37,014 nt of DNA from Kiritimatiellia bacterium (GTDB lineage: Bacteria; Verrucomicrobiota; Kiritimatiellia; RFP12; UBA1067): NCBI GenBank assembly GCA_017563185.1, contig JAFXIL010000147.1:1-37014 (forward strand), in the 5' to 3' direction. The notes beneath the pieces are model-generated. The model made no database searches and was not told the DNA's origin. It worked only from the letters and a program-made list of their open reading frames with translations. The translations under genes were made by a program, and so were the position numbers. Positions 10,201 through 15,139 of this stretch are shown one piece after another; the first letter of the stretch is position 1; the number at the start of each line of letters is the position of its first letter.

Positions 10201-12893
10201 GGATTCAAGAACACCACCTTGCGAAGGACGCCGAAGTATGGCGTGACCTCGTGGCCGTGCAGTTCCTCCGCAGGACGGCGCAGAGCGTCTATGCGAAGCT
10301 CTGCCGCGACCTCGTCTACTCCAGGAGCCGTGAGACAGCCATGGGCCGCATCGCGAAGCTGGACAACGTGCCGACCGTCGCCGGGCTTCTTTCCGAGATG
10401 GAGTTCGTCGGCGCGCTCATCAACGCCCAGCGCATCCGCGACACGCAGAAGCAGCTGTGCGAAAAGCTCGACCTCTTCCTCCGTCAGAACTTCGGCGCTC
10501 AGGGACACTTCAAGCCCGACAAGGAAGAAGGAAAGCGCAAGGTTTCGGCCGAAGCGGAACTCCGCGCGCGCTATATGCGGCATGCGATGTGGCTCACTCC
10601 GGACGCGGCGGCGGAAGAGGCTCGCCAGCTCCAGGAGACGCTGGACTCGCTGTCCGTCGATTTCAAGGATGCCGGACGCGACCGCGACCAGAGCCGCGAG
10701 TTCGTCGAGACGATCCGCAAGCTGAACGTCCTGCGCGAGTTCGGCGCGCTCCGCCACAAGCCCGTCGGCGAGATCGAGGCCGCCATGCAGTGGTGGCAGG
10801 ACTTCGCGCGCGGCGAGTCTGACGACATCGTGCGCGAGATGTCCGACCGCGACATCCGCACCAAGAAGGCCGCGCATCTGCTGGCCGTCGCGTTCGCCGA
10901 TCCGAAGCGCACGACCATCCGCGAAGGCGGCAAGGCCGACGCCCTGAACCGCTTCATCACCGGCCACATGGGCTTTATCTCGCTCTTGCAGGACTGCATG
11001 CGCCACGCTTCCGACGCGGACGCCGCAGCCGTGAAGGACATCATCGACTACATTTCCCGCGAGGTGCAGAAGTCGGGCGACCGCTCCGAGGCCGAGAAGC
11101 GCCGCCACAACGACGCCTTCCACTCAGCCGTCGAGGGCATCTACGGCAGGAAGTTCAACGCCGTCATGAAGGACATGATGGCGCCGGACGAACGCTTCAC
11201 GAAGTTCATGGGCGTCGTCGGCGGCAAGCGCGTCACGCCTACGAAGGGCCGCGCGCTCCAGCTGCTCGTCTCGCTCCTCCAGGAGGGCCGCAAGGTCCAG
11301 GTCGAGGACGAGGACAACCCCGGCCAGATGAAGACCGTCTGGGAGGGAGGCTACCACGACAACATCGTGAAGCACCACCGCGAGGGACAGGCCGCAGAAA
11401 TCATGCGTCTCCTCGATCCAGCGGACTTGAACATGCTGAAATGGCTCGGCCAATGGTACGAGAACAACCGCTCCGACCTCTCCGGCGTCTGCCATTCTCT
11501 CTTCGGCATCGGCGTGTACGCGGAGCTGCCGAACTACTTCCCGGTGAAGATGCAGCTCGAGACGCAGGGGCTCGAGAAAGGAAACGGCGTCGGCTGGACT
11601 ATCTTCCCGAAGGCGCTCACGCCGCGCGTCCGGAACGAGCGCGACTTCGACACGTCGGCGGACATCTTCTCCATGTGGGCGTCGCGCATGGAAGAGGCCG
11701 CGCAGTGGAAGCACCACGCGCAGCTGGGGCTGGAGCTTCGCGGCATCTTCGGCCGGTCCGAACTACGCGAGGCCGTGCGGGCGAACCACGGCGCGTCCGT
11801 GGACGACCTCATGCAGGGCTTCATCACGGACATCCTGGCCGGGCATGGCGCGTACGACCGTTCCACGGCGGGCGTACAGTATTTCTCCGACCAGATACGC
11901 GGCTGGACGGCGCTCTGCGCGCTCGGCGGGAACATCGGCGTCATGGCCAAGCAGACGACCTCGATCCCGGCGTTCGGCTTCGAGATCGGGCTTGTCAACA
12001 CGGCTAAGTACATGGTCAGCGCGTTCACTCCGGAGGGCATGGCCGCGATGCGGCGCATCTGGGACTCGGAACAGCGCAAGACGCGCTGGCAGGTGGGATC
12101 CTCCGAGGCCGTGCGCAACGCATTGAACCAGCAGGGCGCGGGCGCTCTGAAGCGGATGTTCCAGGCGAGCATGATCACGAACAAACTGGGCGACGCCGTG
12201 CCGGCGCTCGTCGTCGGGCAGGGTATCTACCGCGACTGCCTGGCGCGCGGCATGTCCGAGGAGGACGCCATGGCCGAGACGTGGAGCCTAGTCGAGCGGA
12301 CACAGCAGTCCGGCCGAATGGAAAACCAGACCTCGATCCAGCGGCGGAACAAGGTCGGACGCATCATGTTCCAGTTCCTCTCCACGCAGCAGCAGTATCT
12401 ACAGTACGAAGTGCGGGCGATCCGTGAAGTGATTGCGCGCCCGGACTCGGTGAAGCGCTGGGGCAATCTGGGACGCGCGATCCTCCTGAATCACTTCATC
12501 CTTACGTCCGCCTACTACTGGATGGGTCAGCTCTACAAGTACGCGCTTGGACAGGAGCCGCCGGAAGACGAGCTGAAGGACTGGATAATCACGTGTCTCC
12601 TAGGTCCGTACGGCTCGCTGTTCGTCGCCGGCTTCTGCTGCAAGTACACGCTCGAACGCGCCATCAAGGGCTACTCGATCAAGGGCGGCTCCACGATGCT
12701 GCCGATGGAGTCGTGGCTGAAGAACCAGATAAACGACGGCGCGAAGCTGCTGGAGGCGATCTTCGACTCGGACGGCGACACCTGGGACAACATGCTCGAT
12801 GCCGCCGGTCGCTGGATGAGCGACAGCAATTCGACCGTGCGCGATCTGCGGAAGATATACCGCTACCGCGTCAAGGGCGAACCGCAGAAGTAG
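1218..12893 (+). CDS. Giant phage polyvalent protein (peptidase, ParB-like, two ART-like modules, MuF-C-like)
   Basis: This 3,891-residue protein is probably carried in the virion and delivered with the DNA to act on the host. The ATG has GGAG 8 bases upstream. Residues 1-950 are mainly helical and unrecognised. HETFH (1012-1016), with a downstream glutamate region at 1052-1058, marks a zincin metallopeptidase. A Pro/Ala linker (about 1180-1216) leads to a DdrB-like ParB domain (about 1230-1420, with GNHRVNGVRRA near 1305). Two tandem modules follow (about 1644-2075 and 2080-2470). Each has a WFGDWE-type segment, a variable LPD3-like region and an ADP-ribosyltransferase-like domain ending in SATDNTGAF. 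A MuF-C-like domain (about 2480-2680) precedes acidic linkers (about 2870-2965) and a helical C-terminus with hydrophobic segments after about 3560. The order fits the polyvalent proteins of phages and conjugative elements. Domain names come from motif memory; the peptidase, ParB and second ART are the firmest. Confidence 0.8.
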   Translation: MTEEEKTTATLPSDVTGFLGMGQERTGGYDTLVRQPSFAGGTDEFTDQTKKERRARFKASADMLFSTDVSKLDDAGASALYQSVTEGLFGLPDEDGSVAFGKRASKDPRANIDMLRKFVKGDYTLIEDPEYTKWRQMDDEAKFKYALENETTRNSLRSTFKGERGPSVPELLTHALTPAPMKFGALRTEAERETQRKMRYEDLTDEEKAAYRADVIGDYEEKLSRRQTLATFFQFAHGLSDRAGYLLAKSFADGTPDAANIEGLPEDERDRVYAAFSLMRGDQKKGRILGIQTDFTDDTVANRLQLGLYGFQQSVVGLVTDTGEMARDFGTWGLAKAGIDISRLTAADIAMFRYSHAIMDEAERKEFFKGWDANVRAEQAMKQSLPEADGVFGEAFQGLAENLHWFIPYSMIGKGGRMVTAARGFKEGENALKGWKKVFQPLKDLKVTLTPMRLGGDLKGQKAVAETSKAIAEANVAATKAAYMLDINGVKKLGEYGSSIVARQIAAVESFTQRLRSIDADLKAAKWWKDAAGTAMWAAGEASAFSAFASEYVANADAAGISREESVLTAAAIGLINAKIEQLYVPGLESSLTPAQIKSLTFAAMAQAVKTDGAAGFRKWLANRVSKGVTEGVKVTLTEGAVEEPLQQMAAEHGKAFDKLCGELRANGQATLANEAKALWDSFAATLPNDYATFIDTSADMVPSSLGFGVTTVGNMTRRQHIHNAMTRHANRRAGSTSTMMPAQTMQELQGATDYDAGLVDVIQQAVNVRAAVEKHWQGEEDGGEARNPHRFEEAITAARRAWRNPKTGDVVQEVADAAGVDVKTAEVLAQYLQTEAEAAAFSPQARAWTSLNMSLADIDEATIKTVLPGYVEGSFASDPENGIYSGRVRMDDGTEKTIAYRVGDLSAELVAEAQNMAKADSRFGKSFDARHAELGDGVTWASLSDAQRYAEAMRSQTSVNGFSTGKSGVFELTDSKGEKVRVNADDIIYLANGRIGDIGYGPAATQGTVRHETFHSLWRFVRGTLADADVQQLAKTLGIDVTKDGWEVALDERMAHEMERYASGHYVSHAVSSRFDKMLDSWAGKIINFFGQFGPSDEVTDPKTGKPYQLKGLYDSILRGELGSGALGVELRKVPAQPAPDGVRGEAPSVVKSAMPVEVTDADRAAQEAEMRAEAKEEKPSPAPTSPAPTVTPAPTAAPVQAATAEHPADAATPNQRYYKVGLPNSPVKLVGRLEVRDASTDVITSTDAEYHDRGNQNRDDKSEESRALVEKIGANPDPLQIGTVQPIASNGIIWMLPNGDVIIGNHRVNGVRRAYEKGTAGDLEKFVREDAAKRGIEIGADVKKPLMVFVLERIESPDGKADVHEVVRLANESQNRGFNIREQAGNDAKILADNNLLPRMEFRADGRIDETKSGDAIGKFRQESGAQGLIAEDGSLTEEGQTRIQNAALAVLLGGEGNNALLQKIMSNAGRLDMQSELRALMKMTPELMALGVAKPGYDLRAPLAEALQLFTEWRDKDETARVEKGKTRHDWRETKDGRRVRGLSWEAYLSQGDMFRAPSDEAKILGDLFAKAESLRSFDREDVESAAGKKRVIDLISDYLADYIANARAVNTETDDMYGGSPASRADVLAAQRATGGADGGARFSIDTEEAQRQYDEVVARYTNEDGTKKRGWMKAPNGKPTRLTERQWVLVRTPAFKAWFGDWEKAYYTKGWRNLRNVEDILALPLTDISAYAPLQDKEAVKSAFQSFGLVRNATDGMEVRFPAKAAGRFVFVRRYASAFKELFKTSLRAWSEDETRFEGHKEHRNIEDYHHYVNRFKTPDGEYFVRFTVRSGRESAAEGKHLIHAANVSAVEIYKNEAAQTEYLDRSATSLDDGKKPNIDRKIAYFLSGVNPGNENSSKVVDENGEPLVVYRGSEHDPLAQEPDDGVIKPEAYFTADPKYAGRYGKVRAYYLNIRNPFDVRRPECLADLKKIYPDHEFQRGKSGALDWAEAATVDGEFLRDNFGDKYDGVIYDEGGDPGESGVSYRGISYVPLDGGVQVKSATDNTGAFSENPDIRFSIASLLDEERQRLEADGGARFLIDTEEAQRQYDAVVARYTNADGTKKRGWMKAPNGKPTRLTERQWVLVRTPAFKAWFGDWESDAELAPSDMAGAKSSFRALMSQNAEIRTADGATLRFVSQSAKAYSKEAEHESSSKAAHWVALANIEGLVARSRFMFEEKPRNGSPDIEAYVKYGTVFTFGGEKYLAKITSKRYAGRDAQNFYSVESVSVEKIDARGIHEAIAKGQPLDASDVDRISNILSAGNGENAISSKVVDENGEPLVVAHSTDASFTIFRDMQKTDAGWLGAGFYFFGDRSLDGQYGDNVMECFLNVRNPYYLSPSEHVELAGADSAAHSREFSENLRADGYDGVYFNGDGNSEYAVFSPSQIKSATDNTGAFSANPDIRYSLAPNPNLKADIAAALRKNTGGDDTTVQMKRHDEIVFSDNLPFFEFLGLPNVKVVTDVVKIRKFNIKHHLSEDQIAELPYRYNAPVAVMRDGTDGYVLLTELMAKDDHDNDKPVMVYLRRKGRPSGEVIFIATAFAKNAEDEAEYYGPLMKSGLLFADENKIAGLALGEETESILRTQASGDHVLTSSDYSWWSTRISIAQSSADRNGLSTPAQLLAAVAKGSAKRKEEQQKSQGEGRYSTAAPRSALVYPQLRGMSDDELLSAAIAARIALGKSDKVSDRSVKVTTVQKLMRRLHPDWDTTKIGVESQRVMSGAQKFARRIREDIDRGVSDSLVLEHLPSTMREQFGSEMRQEAREGARMGAFGVRANAALEERQARLVEDAVRVQTGLDAGAIENAFGINLSETIMHLDDNPLTEKEKPQGATGTGEGESEDGQAELGQEEAPSEIDAKVKAVVDDIVSAAGQQAGSDEQNRKNRKAAAGRDAENEAAMGDGEENGDEGSVPADTSAGGDGDALAAAVAKEALNLENPRHLARFVAELARRQWIQEHHLAKDAEVWRDLVAVQFLRRTAQSVYAKLCRDLVYSRSRETAMGRIAKLDNVPTVAGLLSEMEFVGALINAQRIRDTQKQLCEKLDLFLRQNFGAQGHFKPDKEEGKRKVSAEAELRARYMRHAMWLTPDAAAEEARQLQETLDSLSVDFKDAGRDRDQSREFVETIRKLNVLREFGALRHKPVGEIEAAMQWWQDFARGESDDIVREMSDRDIRTKKAAHLLAVAFADPKRTTIREGGKADALNRFITGHMGFISLLQDCMRHASDADAAAVKDIIDYISREVQKSGDRSEAEKRRHNDAFHSAVEGIYGRKFNAVMKDMMAPDERFTKFMGVVGGKRVTPTKGRALQLLVSLLQEGRKVQVEDEDNPGQMKTVWEGGYHDNIVKHHREGQAAEIMRLLDPADLNMLKWLGQWYENNRSDLSGVCHSLFGIGVYAELPNYFPVKMQLETQGLEKGNGVGWTIFPKALTPRVRNERDFDTSADIFSMWASRMEEAAQWKHHAQLGLELRGIFGRSELREAVRANHGASVDDLMQGFITDILAGHGAYDRSTAGVQYFSDQIRGWTALCALGGNIGVMAKQTTSIPAFGFEIGLVNTAKYMVSAFTPEGMAAMRRIWDSEQRKTRWQVGSSEAVRNALNQQGAGALKRMFQASMITNKLGDAVPALVVGQGIYRDCLARGMSEEDAMAETWSLVERTQQSGRMENQTSIQRRNKVGRIMFQFLSTQQQYLQYEVRAIREVIARPDSVKRWGNLGRAILLNHFILTSAYYWMGQLYKYALGQEPPEDELKDWIITCLLGPYGSLFVAGFCCKYTLERAIKGYSIKGGSTMLPMESWLKNQINDGAKLLEAIFDSDGDTWDNMLDAAGRWMSDSNSTVRDLRKIYRYRVKGEPQK
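4650..4664. repeat. REP-like palindrome inside the giant gene
   Basis: CGGGGC-GAA-GCCCCG forms a 6-bp stem with a 3-base loop, preceded by GGGGTT. It lies in frame in the unstructured stretch between the peptidase domain and the Pro-rich linker (about residues 1141-1152). It resembles the core of bacterial REP elements. Whether copies exist elsewhere in this genome cannot be seen here. Confidence 0.5.
6141..6341 (+). repeat. Direct repeat, copy 1 (start of first ART-like module)
   Basis: This 201-bp stretch matches 7449-7649 at a constant offset of 1,308 bp, with about nine mismatches and no gaps. It encodes the segment from GGARF through WFGDWE that opens each module. The homology ends abruptly after the WFGDWE codons, where the two modules become unrelated at DNA level. 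Confidence 0.9.
7449..7649 (+). repeat. Direct repeat, copy 2 (start of second ART-like module)
   Basis: Second copy of the 201-bp repeat at 6141-6341. Mismatches cluster around the codons after AQRQYD and at one codon pair in YTN-DGT. The near identity points to recent duplication or ongoing gene conversion of this segment, while the sequence following each copy differs. Confidence 0.9.
9869..9889. repeat. Perfect inverted repeat in acidic linker of the giant gene
   Basis: TGGCCAAGCT and AGCTTGGCCA flank a single G, giving a 21-bp perfect inverted repeat in coding sequence near residue 2884. It sits in a Glu/Gly-rich low-complexity linker after the MuF-C-like domain. Confidence 0.55.
10077..10096. 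repeat. Palindrome in second linker of the giant gene
   Basis: CCCGCCGA and TCGGCGGG flank TACA, an 8-bp stem with a 4-base loop, in frame near residue 2954 (encoding PADTSAGG). Like the element at 9869 it lies in a low-complexity, probably disordered linker. Confidence 0.5.
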
Positions 12894-14001
12894 ATTCCAG
12901 GGCGCGGCGAATCTCTTCCGTCTTGTCGGCGTGGTCGTATCGCTGCACCGTCGCGTCCTGTGTCCACCCGCCAAGGCGCTTTGCAAGGTCGCTGCTGACG
13001 CCGGCCTCGGCAAGGCGCGTCCTGAAGGTGTGCCGCCAGCTGTGGAAAGTGATAGTCGGATCGTCCACGTCGGCGGCCTTCAGTATCTCCGCGAACGTGC
13101 AATCTTCGGGATCGCCCGGATAGGCGTTCGCGAACTCCGGAAGCACATACTTCCTCCCCTTCACGAACAGGCCTTTCAACGCGTCGCGCAACACGGCCAC
13201 CATTGGAACTTCGACCTCGATGTTGTACCCTTGCGTCTTGATAGGCTTGGTGCGAATTACGCCCTTCTCGAAGTCAACCTTGCTCCATTCCAGAAACACG
13301 ATGTCGTGCTTCCGGAGTCCTGTCCACCGCGCGATGAGACACGCCTCGTACCAGTGCGGCACGACGCTCGCCTTTGCGGCCGCAAGCACGGCCTGCTCCT
13401 GGGCGCGCGTAAACGCGGCGTGACGCTGGCCGTCGCGCACGGCTGGTCGAAGATCCTTCCATGGATTGCGGACGCCATACAGGGCTTCGGCGGCCTTCCA
13501 GATTGTCGAGAGGTTTCCGATGTATTCTTTCCGGCTCTTGTCCTTCAACGTCGCCTTGTGTTTCTTGTCCTTCGGCGAGGACTTTTTCTTCAGGTGCTCG
13601 GCGTATGCCATCGCGCACTCGAACGTCACCTCTTCGGCAGTCTTGATCGGATATTCGTTTTTCGTCCACTCGATGAAGTCGTCGAGATTCTTCTTCCGCT
13701 GCTTTACGAGCCGTTCGCCGGGCTTGCGATCGCGCATGGACATGAAGCGTAGATAGACGGCCCATATCTGATCGAGCTGAAGACCTGAATCCTCGCGCTC
13801 TTTTGAAAACACGGCGTCGAGGATGGACTTCAACTTCTTGTCGTCCATCTTCCGTTTGATTGAAAGGTGCATGGCCTGTTCGACCGAGCGGGCGTCTTTT
13901 ATGGAGGTCGTGCCGGTTGACTTGCGTATGAATTTCCCTGGCCGCATAGGGTCGCGGAACGACACCCACCAGTATTTCCCGCCATTGTTTTTATAGAGCA
14001 T
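12871..14001 (-). CDS. Phage tyrosine recombinase (integrase)
   Basis: This 376-residue site-specific recombinase should integrate and excise the phage by strand exchange through a 3'-phosphotyrosine intermediate. The N-terminus (about 1-60) looks like an arm-binding domain (KYWWVSF). A SAM-like core-binding domain spans about 75-175, and the catalytic domain follows. Visible catalytic residues are R230 (TGLRKHD), a probable K255, H320-x-x-R323 (HSWRH), W346 (LGGW, where His or Trp is usual) and the nucleophile Y355 (QRYDH). The gene converges on the giant gene and their 3' ends overlap by 23 bp. It lies 127 bp from a tRNA-Arg that is the likely integration target. The ATG has only a weak purine-rich ribosome site (GAAAGAAA). 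Confidence 0.95.
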   Translation of the reverse strand: MLYKNNGGKYWWVSFRDPMRPGKFIRKSTGTTSIKDARSVEQAMHLSIKRKMDDKKLKSILDAVFSKEREDSGLQLDQIWAVYLRFMSMRDRKPGERLVKQRKKNLDDFIEWTKNEYPIKTAEEVTFECAMAYAEHLKKKSSPKDKKHKATLKDKSRKEYIGNLSTIWKAAEALYGVRNPWKDLRPAVRDGQRHAAFTRAQEQAVLAAAKASVVPHWYEACLIARWTGLRKHDIVFLEWSKVDFEKGVIRTKPIKTQGYNIEVEVPMVAVLRDALKGLFVKGRKYVLPEFANAYPGDPEDCTFAEILKAADVDDPTITFHSWRHTFRTRLAEAGVSSDLAKRLGGWTQDATVQRYDHADKTEEIRRALESTSAVRP

Positions 14002-14043
14002 TTTCTTTCATTGTCCTTATTGCGCTAAAACGAAGTTGCTTTT

Positions 14044-14073
14044 ATTGTATCATATTTCGTATCATATCTTCAA
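14044..14073 (-). promoter_or_regulatory. Probable promoter of the integrase gene
   Basis: On the minus strand, TTGAAG (14073-14068) and TACAAT (14049-14044) are separated by 18 bp, with TG one base before the -10, making an extended -10. Transcription would start about 36 bases before the integrase ATG. The surroundings are AT-rich compared with the rest of the window. Confidence 0.45.
14047..14067. repeat. Two GTATCATAT direct repeats before the integrase gene
   Basis: GTATCATAT occurs at 14047-14055 and again at 14059-14067, 12 bp apart, which puts the copies on nearly the same face of the helix. They lie between the integrase gene and the likely attachment site and overlap the integrase promoter. 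They could be recombinase arm sites or repressor sites. This is inference from position and spacing only. Confidence 0.35.
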
Positions 14074-14089
14074 TGGCAATAAAAACAGA

Positions 14090-14113
14090 AAAACGCCCGT
14101 AAAAAGGCGTTTT
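14090..14113 (-). terminator. Intrinsic terminator downstream of tRNA-Arg
   Basis: AAAACGCC (14090-14097) and GGCGTTTT (14106-14113) form an 8-bp stem with an 8-base loop. On the minus strand the stem is followed by a T-rich run (14089-14078). It lies 16 bases past the CCA end of the tRNA gene and would end its transcript before the integrase gene. Confidence 0.65.
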
Positions 14114-14128
14114 CCGTTTCTGTCTTAA

Positions 14129-14152
14129 TGGTGCGACTGACTGGGATCGAAC
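14129..14152. other. Putative phage attachment site (tRNA 3' end)
   Basis: Inferred from an adjacent tyrosine recombinase, phage genes on the tRNA 3' side only, and an intact tRNA. The core would be a short sequence from the 3' part of the tRNA gene, repeated at the other end of the prophage beyond the left edge. The second copy is not in the window, so the exact core cannot be defined. Confidence 0.4.
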
Positions 14153-14205
14153 CAGCAACCTTCGGCTTCGGAGGCCAACGCTCTATCCAATTGAGCTACA
14201 GTCGC
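14129..14205 (-). tRNA. tRNA-Arg (anticodon CCG)
   Basis: The minus strand folds as a complete cloverleaf. The acceptor stem is GCGACTG paired with CAGTCGC, the D-arm contains AGCTCAATTGGATAGAGC, the anticodon loop is CTCCGAA (anticodon CCG, reading CGG) and the T-arm contains GGTTCGATCC. The 3' CCA is encoded (14131-14129). The 3' end points toward the integrase and phage genes, the usual geometry for a tRNA used as an attachment site. Confidence 0.97.
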
Positions 14206-14224
14206 GGCGGAAGCCGTAGGCGAC

Positions 14225-14240
14225 GCGCGCCAAGGCGCGC
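14225..14240 (-). terminator. GC hairpin after the surface repeat protein gene
   Basis: GCGCGCC and GGCGCGC separated by AA form a strong GC hairpin 12 bases past the stop codon of the LA_2272-like gene and 19 bases before the tRNA. There is no T-run, so this may be a stabilising hairpin or processing signal and not a true intrinsic terminator. Confidence 0.35.
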
Positions 14241-14251
14241 CGTCAGCTACA

Positions 14252-14989
14252 TCAGAAATAGCAGTTGAAGATCGGAATGAACGGGACCTTGTTGTCCATG
14301 ATCAGGTTCACAAGGCCGATCTGGAAACCGGCCGAGCAGGTGGCCGCGTAGTTCACGAGGCCGAGCTGGGCGCCGCGCAGGTCGTCCGTCATGTTGAAGA
14401 GCACTGCGGTCTGGAAACCATGCACGCGGCGGGCGAGGTTCGCGCCGAGCGCGATCTGCCAGCCCCACATGTCCTCCTGAATCATGCTGCCCACGCCGCT
14501 GATCTCGATGCCGTAGAACGAGCCGCCCGTACCAGCGCCGATGCCGTCGATCGAAAGGCCCATCACCTCGCGGTTGACGCCGAACACGTCCACGTTAAGG
14601 CCGTAGAGCGTACGGTTGCAGAGGTTGAAGCAGGAGCAGGTGAGACCCACCGCGTCGCGGTTGGCGAGGTTGAAGCAGAGAGCGGCCTGCACGCCGTACA
14701 TGTCGAGACGAGCGACGTTGACGAGGCCGGCGGCCTCGATGCCGTACATCTTGTTGCAGTCACTGTAGAGGAAGTTCACATCAAGGCCAAACACGTCCCA
14801 GTTATACCCCCAGGGGAGCGTGAGATACGGCGATGCGATACCCACCGCAAGGACAGTGTAGCCATACGACTTGGGGTCTGGCGCGCCCGGATAGGTCTTT
14901 TCGGCGGCAGGCTCCTGGGCGAGGGCCGGCTGGACGGCGAGCGCGGCGAGCGCGCACGCGAAGATTCCACGCTTGATGGTACGGTTCAT
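14252..14989 (-). CDS. LA_2272-like surface repeat protein
   Basis: The start chosen is the ATG at 14989, which has AAGGAG 5 bases upstream; the longer frame to 15061 adds no signal-like sequence. The 245-residue product begins with a Sec signal peptide (about residues 1-24, cleaved after PALA). The mature part is built from short repeats rich in Gly, Asn and aromatic residues, such as FGLDVN, YGVQAALCFN, AQLGLVN and FQIGLVN. This pattern is typical of the LA_2272 surface repeat family, predicted to form beta structure at the cell surface or outer membrane. The molecular role is unknown. It has its own promoter and stands alone between the tRNA and the alpha-2-macroglobulin gene. Confidence 0.7.
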   Translation of the reverse strand: MNRTIKRGIFACALAALAVQPALAQEPAAEKTYPGAPDPKSYGYTVLAVGIASPYLTLPWGYNWDVFGLDVNFLYSDCNKMYGIEAAGLVNVARLDMYGVQAALCFNLANRDAVGLTCSCFNLCNRTLYGLNVDVFGVNREVMGLSIDGIGAGTGGSFYGIEISGVGSMIQEDMWGWQIALGANLARRVHGFQTAVLFNMTDDLRGAQLGLVNYAATCSAGFQIGLVNLIMDNKVPFIPIFNCYF

Positions 14990-15039
14990 TTGAACTCCTT
15001 TTTTATTTTCTGAAATCCTTTGAGGCTGAACGGTTGTAA

Positions 15040-15068
15040 ATGATACATCATTCGCGCGCACAAGTCAA
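15040..15068 (-). promoter_or_regulatory. Promoter of the surface repeat protein gene
   Basis: TTGACT (15068-15063) and TATCAT (15045-15040) on the minus strand are separated by 17 bp. This is the best sigma70-type match in the window. Transcription would start about 44 bases before the ATG at 14989. Confidence 0.6.
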
Positions 15069-15139
15069 CCACCAATGTGAGTTTCGTCAAAATTTCACAA
15101 CAGCGGCATGGCGATGCGCCAGGGTGGGGCGACCTTCAC

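Noticed and set aside
9195..11123. Open frame of 642 codons antisense to the giant gene
   Set aside because: A shadow of GC-rich codon usage; no ribosome site and no recognisable motif.
14990..15061. Longer start for the surface repeat protein
   Set aside because: The ATG at 14989 has a strong AAGGAG site and starts a proper signal peptide; the extension would lie over the promoter.
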